Positions 15,347 through 23,528 of a stretch of DNA of 64,000 bases are shown one piece after another; position 1 is the first letter of the stretch, and each line of letters begins with the position of its first letter. Source of the DNA: Kitasatospora gansuensis. GTDB lineage: Bacteria > Actinomycetota > Actinomycetes > Streptomycetales > Streptomycetaceae. The stretch covers positions 1,240,001 through 1,304,000 of the forward strand of contig NZ_JACHJR010000001.1 in NCBI RefSeq assembly GCF_014203705.1. The letters are read 5' to 3'. The translations under genes and the position numbers were made by a program. The notes under the pieces were generated by a model, which saw only the letters and a list, made by a program, of their open reading frames with translations, was not told the DNA's origin and did not search any database.

Positions 15347-16332
15347 GCGCCCTCCCTTCCGAACTTACCGAACTGACCGAACTGACCGAGCGGACCGACC
15401 GGCGCCGCGTCCTGACCGGCACTCACCGAACCGTCCTCCGCCGACGCCGACGCCGACGCCGAAGCGGCCCGCACCGGGCGGGCCTTGCTCCGCCGGTCCG
15501 GCTCCAGCAGGCGCGGCAGCGGACGCTGGGTGGCCAGCTTGCGCATCCAGGCGATCACCAGCACGAACAGCACCAGCACCACCCCGAGCACCAGCTGACC
15601 CAGCAGGGTGGAGTACGGCTGGGAGTACCGGGGGTTGAAGAAGCCGGCCACCAGCACCAGCATGATGATCACCAGCAGCCAGCGGATGGTGGTGCGGTGC
15701 TTGGCCCGGTCTGCCTCGATGGTGCGGCGCTGCCTGACCTCCTCGCGGACCGAGGTGGCCAGGTCGGCCAGCGTCCTGGCCAGGCCGGGGCCGCTGTCGC
15801 CCGCGCGCAGCACCAGCGCGGCCAGCACCTTGTCTGCGGTGGCGTCGCCCAGCGTGTCGGCGAAGGCCCGCAGCGCCTCCTCCGGGCGCCAGCGGGACTG
15901 CAGCCGGGCGCTCAGCTCGGCGATCTCGGCCTCCAGCGCGGGCGGCGCGGTCCGCCGGCTGGTGACGATCGCCTGGTTCAGCCCGACCCCCAACAGCAGG
16001 ACGTCGCCGAGCCGTTGGGTCCACTCGGCGAGCGCCTCCAGCCGGTCGATCCGGTGCATGTCGGCGCGGGTGGCGCCGAACACCCAGGGCAGACCGAAGA
16101 CCAGCAGTGCGAGCAGCCCGATGGCGACCGGTGGCCGGCCGCTCAGGATCAGCCAGACGCTGCCGAGCACCAGCACCGCCGCCTGGACCGACAGCCGGCG
16201 CCGGGCCGTCGGAGCGAGCCGGGCCGACCAGGCCCCGGCCGCCGGCTCGGCCGGCTCCCGCCCGTATACCCCGGCCACCAGCGCGACCAGGCCGCCGGCC
16301 ACCAGCAGCCCGCACATGACGAAGAGCAGCAT
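15343..16332 (-). CDS. TadB-like type II secretion F-domain protein
   Basis: A 329-residue platform protein: N-terminal helix 'MLLFVMCGLLVAGGLVALVA', second and third helices, the T2SF core ('ALAEWTQRLGDVLLLGVGL', 'LADLATSVREEVRQRRTIEA') and two C-terminal helices. I take ATG 16332, which overlaps the TadA stop as TGATG; an upstream in-frame start would only add a polar leader. The last 40 residues are low-complexity, encoded by short tandem DNA repeats (Ala-Ser runs and 'GQFGQFGKFG'), unlike the rest of the protein. It partners TadC (14462-15346) and the ATPase. Confidence 0.88.
   Translation of the reverse strand: MLLFVMCGLLVAGGLVALVAGVYGREPAEPAAGAWSARLAPTARRRLSVQAAVLVLGSVWLILSGRPPVAIGLLALLVFGLPWVFGATRADMHRIDRLEALAEWTQRLGDVLLLGVGLNQAIVTSRRTAPPALEAEIAELSARLQSRWRPEEALRAFADTLGDATADKVLAALVLRAGDSGPGLARTLADLATSVREEVRQRRTIEADRAKHRTTIRWLLVIIMLVLVAGFFNPRYSQPYSTLLGQLVLGVVLVLFVLVIAWMRKLATQRPLPRLLEPDRRSKARPVRAASASASASAEDGSVSAGQDAAPVGPLGQFGQFGKFGREGA
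15358..15396. repeat. 9-bp tandem repeat in the 3' end of tadB
   Basis: About four copies of ACCGAACTG (first copies at 15358, 15367, 15376, 15385) with drift at the edges. On the minus strand it encodes Gln-Phe-Gly repeats at the TadB C-terminus. A second patch of GCCGAC hexamers lies at 15439-15463 and encodes an Ala-Ser run. Such repeats are prone to slippage and would change tail length in 3-residue or 2-residue steps without frameshift. Confidence 0.75.
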
Positions 16333-17903
16333 CAGCGCGCCCCTCCGATCCGCAGGTTCAGCGGGGCAGCCCAACTCCCGTACGCGGACTGCAGCAGCCC
16401 CGCGTCGAAGCCCGCCCGGCGCAGGTCGTCCAGGCAGCTCGGCGGGGTGTGCGGCACGGCCCGGGGCTCGCCCAGGTCGGGGCGCGGGCCGAAGACGGTG
16501 TTGGTGGCCGGGCGGCCGCTCTCACCGAGGCCGGTCACCTCCAGCACGTGCGAGACGAAGCGGTGCCGGGAGCCGCCGACGGCGGTCTCGTCCACCATCG
16601 CCACGTGCACGATCAGGTCGATCGCGTTGGCCGTCAGCCGGTACGCCAGGCTGTCGGTCATGTGCGAGCCGTACTCCAGGCAGAGTTCGGCGATCCGGTC
16701 GACCACCATGTGCGGGCCGCGCGCGTGCAGGGTGCACATCGAGCCGCCCTCGCCGTTGGTCATCACCCGCAGCATCGGGACCACCTCGCCGGAGCGGACC
16801 TCGCCGACGATGATCCGGGACAGCGTCATCCGCAGTGCGGCGGGGATCAGTTCACCGATCGTCAGCTCACCGGCGAGCCGTCCGTCCACCCGCTCGCCGT
16901 TGCCCTCCCTGGCCTCCATCGGGACCACCTGGCGCAGGTGGCCGAGGGTGTGCAGCCAGAGTTCGAACTCCGACTCCAGGGTGCCGACCCGCTCGTCCGG
17001 CGGGATCTCGGCGGCCATCGCGCGCAGCAGGCTGGTCTTGCCGACACCCTGGGTGCCGGTGATCATCACGTTCTTCCTGGCCCGGATGGCCGAGGCCAGG
17101 AAGGCGGCCAGGGTGGCGTCCACGGTGCCGAGTTGGACCAGGTCGGCGAGGGTGGCCGAGGCCACCCGGTGCCGGCGGATCGCCACGTACGGACGGGGCG
17201 TCACCTCGGTGAGCGCCTGCAGGCGCATCCCACCCTCCAGCCGCAGCGCCAGGGTCGGGCTGGCGGTGGACAGGCTCCGCTCGCCGCCGCCGTGCTGCCT
17301 GGCCAGGTCCTGGAGCAGCTCGACCAGTTCCGCGTCGCTCTCGGCCACCGGCGGGACCTGGCGCAGCGGTTGGTGCACCTTGGAGATCCACACGTCGTCG
17401 CAGCCGTTGATCAGGATGTTCTCGATCTCCGGGTCGTCCAGGTAGGGCTGCAGCCGCCCGGCCCGGAACAGCAGGTCGTAGACGGTCTCGGCGAGCGCCC
17501 GGTCCTGCTCCCGGGTGGGCGGGATGCCGTGGGTCTGCGCGTACGCGTCGGACCAGCGGGCCACCGCCTCCTCGATCAGCGCCCGGCCGCGCTGCCGCCG
17601 GGTGGCCCCGTCCGCCTCCACACCGGAGGCGTCCGCCAACCGGGTGAGCTGCTGGTGCAGTTCGGCCGCGACCTGTCGCTTGAGCTCCCGGGCCACCTGC
17701 TGGTCGACCACCGGCTTGACCGCGACCGGCTGGATCACCGGGGCCGAACCAGCCGCCCCCGCACCGGAGTTGACCGGCCCGGTGGTGAACTGCCCGACCG
17801 GGCTCGCGCTCGGTATCACCGGCGGGGCGGCCGTCCAGGGCAGCCCGGCCGGGTCGGCGCTCGCGGGCTTGTGCAACGGGTCGTACAGCGGGCTACCGCG
17901 CAC
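16332..17903 (-). CDS. TadA/CpaF-family pilus assembly ATPase
   Basis: A 523-residue secretion ATPase. Residues 1-60 are a Pro-rich leader; 61-260 contain the N-terminal domain ('FRAGRLQPYLDDPEIENILI' region, typical of CpaF); Walker A is 'GTQGVGKT' at 283-290; the Asp box and Walker B follow, with 'RIIVGEVRSGEVVPML' and the His box region 'GGSMCTLHARG'. It powers Flp pilus extension (and probably retraction) at the cytoplasmic face of TadB/TadC. GTG 17903 overlaps the TadZ-like gene by 11 bp. No mutations in visible motifs. Confidence 0.92.
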   Translation of the reverse strand: MRGSPLYDPLHKPASADPAGLPWTAAPPVIPSASPVGQFTTGPVNSGAGAAGSAPVIQPVAVKPVVDQQVARELKRQVAAELHQQLTRLADASGVEADGATRRQRGRALIEEAVARWSDAYAQTHGIPPTREQDRALAETVYDLLFRAGRLQPYLDDPEIENILINGCDDVWISKVHQPLRQVPPVAESDAELVELLQDLARQHGGGERSLSTASPTLALRLEGGMRLQALTEVTPRPYVAIRRHRVASATLADLVQLGTVDATLAAFLASAIRARKNVMITGTQGVGKTSLLRAMAAEIPPDERVGTLESEFELWLHTLGHLRQVVPMEAREGNGERVDGRLAGELTIGELIPAALRMTLSRIIVGEVRSGEVVPMLRVMTNGEGGSMCTLHARGPHMVVDRIAELCLEYGSHMTDSLAYRLTANAIDLIVHVAMVDETAVGGSRHRFVSHVLEVTGLGESGRPATNTVFGPRPDLGEPRAVPHTPPSCLDDLRRAGFDAGLLQSAYGSWAAPLNLRIGGAR

Positions 17904-18969
17904 GGAGCACCTGCCCGTAGACCGGCCGCTGCGGCTCCGACTGGCCGGGGAACGGCGCGGGCGCGGCGGGCTGCGGCACCGGCGGGGCCGGGTACGGCTG
18001 CTGCGGCGCCGGCGGCACCGGGTAGGCGTGCTGGGGGTAGGGCTGTTGCGGGTACGACGGCTCGGCGTACGGCTGCCCGGGGTACGGCTGCTGCGGGTAG
18101 GCCAACGGGTGCGACTCCGGGGCGGGTTGGGCCGCCACCGGCGGCGGTGCGGCGACGGGCGCGGTACCCGGCGCGACGGCGGGCGCCAGCCGCTGGCGGC
18201 GGCGCCGGATCAGCAGCTGGATCTGGTCGGCGGTGGTCCTGGCGGTCCGCATCAGCTCCGAGCGGATGAACCGCCGGTCGGCGGTGTCCCCGCCGTCGGA
18301 GAGCAGCCGGGCGGTGCGCGGCACGTGCGGCAGCACCCCGAGCACCGGCACCCCGAACTGCCGGGAGACCTCGGCCGCCGGGTACGGACCCTCGGCGACC
18401 AGCAGCAGGCCGAGCCCGTCCGCGCCGGTGCCCGCGTGCTCCAGGTCCTCGCGCAGCGCGGCCAGCCGGGGCCGGGTCGCGCTCAGCCCGCGCAGCGTGC
18501 TGCGCAGCACCACCGCCACCACGTCGGCCCGCCGGGCCAGCACCGCGCCGGGCCCCTGCGCGCCGGAGCGGCCGAGGTCGAGGATCACGTCGTAGCCCTG
18601 CGGTTCCAGCGCGTGCAGCGCCTCCAGCAGCGGCTCCCAGGTGTACGCCAGGCCGGGTGCCTGGGCCGGGTCGGTCAGGCCGGGCAGCAGCAGGCGGTCG
18701 CCGGTGCCGCCCGGGGAGAGGTCGATCAGCTGCTCCCACAGGGTCTGGGCGAGCAGCCCGCGACGGTCCGCGACGGCCAGGTTGCGCAGCCCGAAGACCG
18801 CCTCGACCCGTCCCTCCAGCGCACCGGCCAGCACCGCGCCGCCGTCCGGGTCGCACTCCACCAGCAGGATCCGGCGGCCGGGCTGCAGCGGCCAGGCCAG
18901 CAGCAGGGCGAGCGCGCCGGTGGTGGCGCCGGGGGCGCCGGGGCCGCCGACCACCGCGACCACGGCCAT
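17893..18969 (-). CDS. TadZ/CpaE-like ParA-MinD superfamily protein with atypical Walker A
   Basis: A 358-residue protein. It starts 'MAVVAVVGGPGAPGATTGAL': the position of the deviant Walker A loop is clear but both lysines of the canonical KGGxGKT are missing, as in TadZ proteins that localise Tad machinery rather than hydrolyse ATP strongly. 'LLVECDPDGG' and 'DVILDLGRSG' are the Walker A' Asp and Walker B strands. Residues about 270-358 form a Pro/Gln/Tyr tail with YPQQPY-type repeats. It likely sets the cell position of pilus assembly. Coupled to the CpaB gene (TGATG) and TadA. Confidence 0.8.
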   Translation of the reverse strand: MAVVAVVGGPGAPGATTGALALLLAWPLQPGRRILLVECDPDGGAVLAGALEGRVEAVFGLRNLAVADRRGLLAQTLWEQLIDLSPGGTGDRLLLPGLTDPAQAPGLAYTWEPLLEALHALEPQGYDVILDLGRSGAQGPGAVLARRADVVAVVLRSTLRGLSATRPRLAALREDLEHAGTGADGLGLLLVAEGPYPAAEVSRQFGVPVLGVLPHVPRTARLLSDGGDTADRRFIRSELMRTARTTADQIQLLIRRRRQRLAPAVAPGTAPVAAPPPVAAQPAPESHPLAYPQQPYPGQPYAEPSYPQQPYPQHAYPVPPAPQQPYPAPPVPQPAAPAPFPGQSEPQRPVYGQVLRAR

Positions 18970-19721
18970 CAGGCCGCGCTCCCGCTCGGGGCCGGGGCCG
19001 GAGCCGCTGCCGGGGTGCCCGCGCGCGGCGCCATGATGATCTGCAGCTTGCCGGTGGCCACCCAGGCGGCCAGCCGGCCGCCGTCCGCGGGCGCCACCGC
19101 CACGTCCACCACCACGCTGCCGTCGGTGTCGGCCTTGCCGACCGCCACCACCCGGACCGCGAGGGTCTCCGGCGTGCGCACGGTGGAGCCGTTCTGACCC
19201 GAGTCCGGGGTGGAGACCACCAGCACCCGGTCGCCGGGTTGCAGCCGGGTGGCCGGGAGTTGGGTCCGCTTGGTGGCAACCCCGACCACGATCTGGCCGG
19301 CCTCGACCAGCGGGTCGTCGGTCAGGTCGGCCTTGACCAGCAGCGCTCCCCGGCGCAGGTCGCCGGCGGCCCGCAGCCCGACCGCCTTGGTCCGCTCCTG
19401 GGCGCCGAGCGGCTTGAGCGCGGGGTCGGAGGCGATCCGGGCCACCACCAGGTCCTCGGCGCTGATCGCCTGACCCTTCGGTACGTCACGGGCCAGCGCC
19501 AGCACGGCGATCCGCTGCCCGGTGCTGTTGTAGAGCACCGCCCCGCCGAGGCCGCCGGCCGCCACCATGGCCACCGCCATGGCCAGCACCGCCGGACGCC
19601 GCCGCCGGGCCCGCAGCGTGCGCGGCGGGGTCCGGGGCGCGGTCCGGCCCGGCTCGGGGGCGGGCGTGGAACTGACGGACGCGGCGCCGGGGCTCGGCGA
19701 GGGGAAGGTTCGTTGCTCCAC
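18969..19721 (-). CDS. SAF-domain protein (CpaB/RcpC-like)
   Basis: A 250-residue protein with a basic, Pro-rich cytoplasmic N-terminus, one membrane helix ('AVLAMAVAMVAAGGLGGAVLY') and a SAF domain ('VLALARDVPKGQAISAEDL', 'AAGDLRRGALLVKADL') followed by a beta region. CpaB/RcpC proteins sit at the cell envelope of Tad systems and are thought to bind cell-wall glycan or stabilise the pilus channel. ATG 19721; the downstream gene starts inside its stop codon. Confidence 0.85.
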   Translation of the reverse strand: MEQRTFPSPSPGAASVSSTPAPEPGRTAPRTPPRTLRARRRRPAVLAMAVAMVAAGGLGGAVLYNSTGQRIAVLALARDVPKGQAISAEDLVVARIASDPALKPLGAQERTKAVGLRAAGDLRRGALLVKADLTDDPLVEAGQIVVGVATKRTQLPATRLQPGDRVLVVSTPDSGQNGSTVRTPETLAVRVVAVGKADTDGSVVVDVAVAPADGGRLAAWVATGKLQIIMAPRAGTPAAAPAPAPSGSAA

Positions 19722-19774
19722 CGGGCTTCGGCCTTTCGTACGGGTGTCGTGCGGTGCGTGCGGTGCGGGTGCGG

Positions 19775-20698
19775 TCAGTTGAGCAGCTGGACCTCGGCCA
19801 CCCGGAGCGGCATCGGAGTGGCGGCCGGGACGGGGAAGTCGAAGGTGACCGAGGCCTTGGGGTCGTCGCTCCGGGTGGCGGTGATCCGCCAGATCACGGT
19901 GGCCACCAGGTGGAGCGTCCCGTCGGCGCGGTGCGCCGAGCTGCTCCGGTAGACGTACTTGCAGTCCGGCGACTCGGTCCGGCCCAGGTCGGCCCGGTAC
20001 GGCGTACCGGGGCCGGGGCAGCTGACGGAGTGTCCGTCGTCCATGTCCCAGACGACCTCGCGCACCTCGGCGCTGGCCGTCACGGTGATCACCTTGCCCA
20101 CGGCCTGCTCAGACCGTGAGTCGGCGCTTTCTCGGCTCCGTTCGTACCAGAGCCAGACCGGCGCCCCGACCACGGCGCCGCCCGGTGGAGCGGCATGCAT
20201 GACCGGCGGGGCCAGCTTCAGCTTCGCCAGTGCCTCCCGGCGCAGGGTCACCACGTTGTCGGTCGGCGGCGGTCCGGCCGGTGCGGCGGCGAAGAACTGG
20301 TCACCCTGCACCGTGCTCGACCCGTCCCGGCAACTGACCGTGTAGATCTCGCCGCCGGCGGGGTCGCGGCCGCCCCAACGCTGGTCGTCGGCAGCGGGCT
20401 TGGGGCTCACCAGCAGGTACCAGCAGCTGGTCGCGTTGCTGTACCAGCCCAGTTCGTCGTCCCAGCAGGGGATTTCCTTGCCCTGCCAGATGCACTTCGC
20501 GGCAACCGTCTCGCCCTTGCCGCCCGGCTTTCCACTGGTGGTGCTGCCTGGTTCGTGCACGCTGATGCAGATATCCCGGGTGGCGCACGGAGTCACCGTG
20601 CCGCCGGGCTCCTCGGCGGCGGCCGGAGTGATCGTCGCCGCCAGCATTCCGATCATCAGCAGGACACGAACCAAGATTCCTGGTGAAGTTCTCAACAC
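19775..20698 (-). CDS. secreted hypothetical protein of the tad locus
   Basis: A 307-residue exported protein: signal peptide 'ILVRVLLMIGMLAATITPAAA' with cleavage likely after AAA-EE, then a Cys-rich first half (Cys in 'TPCATRDICISV', 'KCIWQGKEIPCWDDE', 'SCWYLLVSPK') and a beta-rich second half ('VREVVWDMDDGHSVSCPGPG') resembling the PKD-like region found beside actinobacterial tad genes. Function unknown; I infer an envelope component or minor adhesin. It overlaps the upstream lipoprotein gene by 7 bp. Some databases label relatives 'ATP/GTP-binding', which nothing here supports. Confidence 0.75.
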   Translation of the reverse strand: MLRTSPGILVRVLLMIGMLAATITPAAAEEPGGTVTPCATRDICISVHEPGSTTSGKPGGKGETVAAKCIWQGKEIPCWDDELGWYSNATSCWYLLVSPKPAADDQRWGGRDPAGGEIYTVSCRDGSSTVQGDQFFAAAPAGPPPTDNVVTLRREALAKLKLAPPVMHAAPPGGAVVGAPVWLWYERSRESADSRSEQAVGKVITVTASAEVREVVWDMDDGHSVSCPGPGTPYRADLGRTESPDCKYVYRSSSAHRADGTLHLVATVIWRITATRSDDPKASVTFDFPVPAATPMPLRVAEVQLLN

Positions 20699-21306
20699 GA
20701 CCGGGTCTCCTCGCGTTTGAAGTCCACGATCAGCCAGCGCGAGTCCGTTTTCCGGAGCGTGGCTGTGGCGACGTACCGGGTCAGGCGCTGCGCCGGATCA
20801 CGCAGCGCCTTGGTGGTGGCGTCGGCCTGGTGCCAGTCGGTCACGTCGACACAGTCCTCGACGGTCGCGGACGGCGGATTGTCGGTGAGCCGAATCGACT
20901 TCACCAAAGGCGAGTTGCGCGGAGTTCCGACCATCACCAGCTTCGCTTCGCGGAGTTGCTGACGGGAGACCAGGGTGTCGCTCAGCGCCTGGTCGGTGGC
21001 GTAGCCGCGGACGGCCGCCGGATCGTCCTCCGGTTGGCCGAAAGCCGCGATCCGGGCGTCCCACCAGCCCTGATAGGCCCTCAGAATCACTCTTCCGACC
21101 GCGCCGTCGGCCCCCTCGGTGGGAGCGTTCTGAACCGCCGCGGAACCACCGGGTGTGACGGCGGGGACAGTTGGGGCTGACGTGACGTCCGGCAGCCGGT
21201 CGGTGGAACTCCCGTTGTCGGCGGCGCCACAGGAAGTGAGCAGCAGCAGTGTCAGCCCTCCGGCCCCAACCGCCCCAGGGCGCACTGTAATTACGCGCTG
21301 CCGCAT
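20692..21306 (-). CDS. lipoprotein of the tad locus
   Basis: A 204-residue lipoprotein: 'MRQRVITVRPGAVGAGGLTL' then lipobox 'LLTSC', a Ser/Thr/Pro linker and a globular NTF2-like-sized domain ('AYQGWWDARIAAFGQPEDDP', 'DCVDVTDWHQADA', 'RWLIVDFKRE'). ATG 21306 is preceded by GAGGTGGGG and gives a proper lipoprotein signal; the longer upstream frame does not. Relatives occur next to Tad genes in actinomycetes but no activity is known to me. It is probably attached to the outer leaflet of the membrane at the pilus base. Confidence 0.8.
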   Translation of the reverse strand: MRQRVITVRPGAVGAGGLTLLLLTSCGAADNGSSTDRLPDVTSAPTVPAVTPGGSAAVQNAPTEGADGAVGRVILRAYQGWWDARIAAFGQPEDDPAAVRGYATDQALSDTLVSRQQLREAKLVMVGTPRNSPLVKSIRLTDNPPSATVEDCVDVTDWHQADATTKALRDPAQRLTRYVATATLRKTDSRWLIVDFKREETRSC

Positions 21307-21442
21307 TCGCCCCACCTCATCACGGCCGACTCCGAACGGAGCGCCGGCCGCAGCAGATATCCGCCGTCCCGAACCACTGCTCACGAGGCATTGATTCTTC
21401 GCCAACTCGCCTCGCCCCGGCAACACCTCGGGCCCCCTGACC

Positions 21443-22285
21443 TTACGCGGAAGGTGGATCGGTTGGGGCACTTTCGCGCCACAGAACTGCCAACAGTTCC
21501 TCAGAAAGCGACAATCCGGCCAATGCGCCCCGCACGGCGGCCCGATTGCGCAACAGCAGCCGACCCTGCTCACCCGGCGTCAGCAACCGCACCGGGCCCG
21601 CCCCGTACGCCGACTCCGCCCAGGCCAGCTCCTGCTCCAGCGCGGGCTGGAGATCCATCGGGGCGACCGCCGCCGGGGCGCCGGGCAGACCGTGCTCCAG
21701 CACCCGGTCAACCGCCCAGCTGAACGAACCCTCGCCGCCCGGCAGTACGGACTCCTTGCCCCGGCGCGGGCCGGCGTACCGGGCCACCCGGCCCCAGAGC
21801 GGCACCCGGGAGTGGCTGAGCAGCTCGCCCGCGCCCTCCTCGCCCCGCTCCAGCGCGGCCCAGGCGTCCCGGTCGGCGACCGCGTCCACCAGCAGCAGGG
21901 TCTCCTCCTGGTCGCCGTGCACCATGGTGCTCACCACCCAGTCCCAGGCCAGCCCGCGCCGGTACGCGTTGTCCGGGGTGGCACCGGCCGTGACCAGTGC
22001 CAGCCGGCGGCCGCGCGGATCGACCGCGAGCTGGCCGAGCAGGCAGACCACCAGCCAGCGGGCCGGGCGCTGGGCGGCCGCCCGCAGCGCGGTGAGCATC
22101 GCGTTGGCGTCCGCCTCCGGCGGCACCAGGGTGACCCGGCTCCCCCGGGCGCCCGCGTCGAAGCAGCGCCCGGGCAGTCCGGCAGCCAGCAGCTGTGCCC
22201 CGGCCGCCGCCCGGGCCGATCCCGCGTGGGCCCGCTCCGGCCCGCCGTCCGCGCCGATCACCACCAGTTCGATGCCGCCGCCCAC
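21443..22285 (-). CDS. caspase-like pseudoenzyme heading the tad locus
   Basis: A 280-residue protein paralogous to the one at 3052-4641. Aligned segments: 'WLVVCLLGQLAVDPRGRRLA' against 'LLIHLGGHLVTDRRGEHLYL', 'ETLLLVDAVADRDAW' against 'PTLVIADLSADQAAW', and 'SFSWAVDRVLEHGLPG' against 'TFSRALIEVLHRGRPGG'. In caspase terms the His (GHG position, here 'LGQL' 83-86) and Cys (here 'DAVADRD' 134-140) are both gone, so it should be proteolytically dead. It is the first gene of the minus-strand run that continues into the tad genes (136-bp gap to the lipoprotein gene), and diverges from the PPOX gene. Role unknown; a regulator or assembly factor is my inference. Confidence 0.65.
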   Translation of the reverse strand: MGGGIELVVIGADGGPERAHAGSARAAAGAQLLAAGLPGRCFDAGARGSRVTLVPPEADANAMLTALRAAAQRPARWLVVCLLGQLAVDPRGRRLALVTAGATPDNAYRRGLAWDWVVSTMVHGDQEETLLLVDAVADRDAWAALERGEEGAGELLSHSRVPLWGRVARYAGPRRGKESVLPGGEGSFSWAVDRVLEHGLPGAPAAVAPMDLQPALEQELAWAESAYGAGPVRLLTPGEQGRLLLRNRAAVRGALAGLSLSEELLAVLWRESAPTDPPSA

Positions 22286-22375
22286 CGGTACCCACCCCTC
22301 ACTCGCCCGCTCCCGCCGACAAGGTATCGGTCCGTTTCGGGCACCGCGGCCTTTCCTCCGGATTGACGCAGGTCA

Positions 22376-22399
22376 GGGACGTTCAGGGACCATGGGCCC
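22376..22399 (+). promoter_or_regulatory. DosR/DevR-type box upstream of the PPOX gene
   Basis: GGGAC-CATG-GGCCC at 22386-22399 fits the DosR pattern GGGAC-4 bp-GTCCC with one mismatch, and a further GGGAC half-site lies at 22376-22380, 10 bp upstream. A TTGACG hexamer is at 22363-22368. The box ends 35 bp before the PPOX start codon. PPOX proteins belong to the dormancy regulon in mycobacteria, so placement and gene type agree. Confidence 0.5.
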
Positions 22400-22434
22400 T
22401 AGTGACGCCGGTGCCGGAGCGGCACCATCGAGGT

Positions 22435-22869
22435 ATGGACCGAGACGACCGCGTGGAGACCCTGAGCGAGGCCGAGTGCCTGCACCTGCTCCGCACCGTG
22501 CCCATCGGGCGCGTGGTGTACACCGAGCACGCGCTCCCGGCCGTCCTGCCCGTGGCCTTCGAGGTCGCCCCGGACGACCGGCTGATCCTCGGCCTGCGCG
22601 CGGGCAGCTCGCTGAGCCGCGCCCTGGACGGGACGGTGGCGGCCTTCCAGGCCGACCTGCTCGACCCGGTCTCCCGGAGCGGCTGGAGCGTCCTGGTGCA
22701 CGGCCGCGCCGAGGTGGTCCGGGACGAGGCCGAGTACCGGCGGCTGCTGCGCAGCGGCCCGCAGCCGTGGATCGGCGGCGGGCAGCAGCGGATGTTCGTC
22801 CGGATCACTCCCGAGCTGGTCAGCGGCCGCCGGCTGCTGACGGCCGGGCAGACCCTGCACCGCGCGTAG
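22435..22869 (+). CDS. pyridoxamine 5'-phosphate oxidase-like (split-barrel flavin-binding) protein
   Basis: A 144-residue split beta-barrel protein: 'EAECLHLLRTVPIGRVVYTE' and 'PAVLPVAFEVAPDDRLILGL' form the first strands, and 'WSVLVHGRAEVVRDEAEYRR' is the characteristic later strand. Members bind FMN, F420 or haem; this short form resembles the stress-induced PPOX proteins rather than true PdxH. ATG 22435. An imperfect DosR-type box lies just upstream, suggesting induction by hypoxia, nitric oxide or redox stress. It diverges from the tad locus and is followed by the MaoC gene under its own promoter. Confidence 0.85.
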   Translation: MDRDDRVETLSEAECLHLLRTVPIGRVVYTEHALPAVLPVAFEVAPDDRLILGLRAGSSLSRALDGTVAAFQADLLDPVSRSGWSVLVHGRAEVVRDEAEYRRLLRSGPQPWIGGGQQRMFVRITPELVSGRRLLTAGQTLHRA

Positions 22870-22889
22870 CTCCCACGGGCTGCCGCCCG

Positions 22890-22919
22890 CTGACAAGTGA
22901 CCTGCGAGTAGGCATACTC
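22890..22919 (+). promoter_or_regulatory. candidate promoter of the MaoC gene with embedded inverted repeat
   Basis: CTGACA (22890-22895), a 17-bp spacer and CATACT (22913-22918) make a sigma-70-type promoter 37 bp before GTG 22956. An inverted repeat GAGTA-GGCA-TACTC (22906-22919) covers the -10 region and could be a repressor site. Confidence 0.5.
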
Positions 22920-22955
22920 TCCGGTGCCCCGTCAGCACCCCCACCAGGAGCAGCC

Positions 22956-23411
22956 GTGACGACGTACGCCTCCCTCGCCGACCTGACCGCCGCGGTCGGC
23001 ACCGAGCTCGGCACCAGCGAGTGGCACACCATCGACCAGGCCAGGGTGGACCTGTTCGCCGAGGCGACCGGTGACCACCAGTGGATCCACGTCGACCCGG
23101 TCCGGGCCAAGGAGAGCCCCTTCGGCGGCACCATCGCGCACGGCTACCTGACGCTGTCGCTGATCCCGGTGCTGGCCAAGGAGTGCTACGCGGTGGAGGG
23201 GATCAGGATGGCCCTCAACTACGGCTCCGAGAAGGTCCGTTTCCCCGCCCCCGTGCCGGTCGGCACCGCGATCCGGGCCACCGCCGAGCTGGTCTCCGCC
23301 GAGCAGGTCTCCGGTGGCGTGCAGGCCGTGGTCCGCTACACGATCACCAGCGAGGGCAGCCCGAAGCCGCACTGCGTGGCCGAGACGATCACCCGGTTCT
23401 ACCCGGTCTGA
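22956..23411 (+). CDS. MaoC-family dehydratase (R-specific enoyl-CoA hydratase type)
   Basis: A 151-residue hot-dog fold protein with the hydratase-2 motif 'FAEATGDHQWIHVDP' (Asp and His of the catalytic pair), followed by 'GTIAHGYLTLSLIPVL' and 'VRFPAPVPVGTAIRA'. It would hydrate enoyl-CoA to (R)-3-hydroxyacyl-CoA, or act in a related acyl-thioester step. GTG 22956 is preceded by AGGAG. Monocistronic, with its own promoter. The usual small NodN/MaoC length is kept. Confidence 0.92.
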   Translation: MTTYASLADLTAAVGTELGTSEWHTIDQARVDLFAEATGDHQWIHVDPVRAKESPFGGTIAHGYLTLSLIPVLAKECYAVEGIRMALNYGSEKVRFPAPVPVGTAIRATAELVSAEQVSGGVQAVVRYTITSEGSPKPHCVAETITRFYPV

Positions 23412-23528
23412 CGACCCTTCAGCGGGCGGTTACGCCGAACGGATCGCCTGTCCCCCTCTCGCCGGGTCGGTGCGGCATATCGCCGGTAATGTCCGATGGG
23501 ACGGACCAATCCCGCTCATGGAGGCGCC

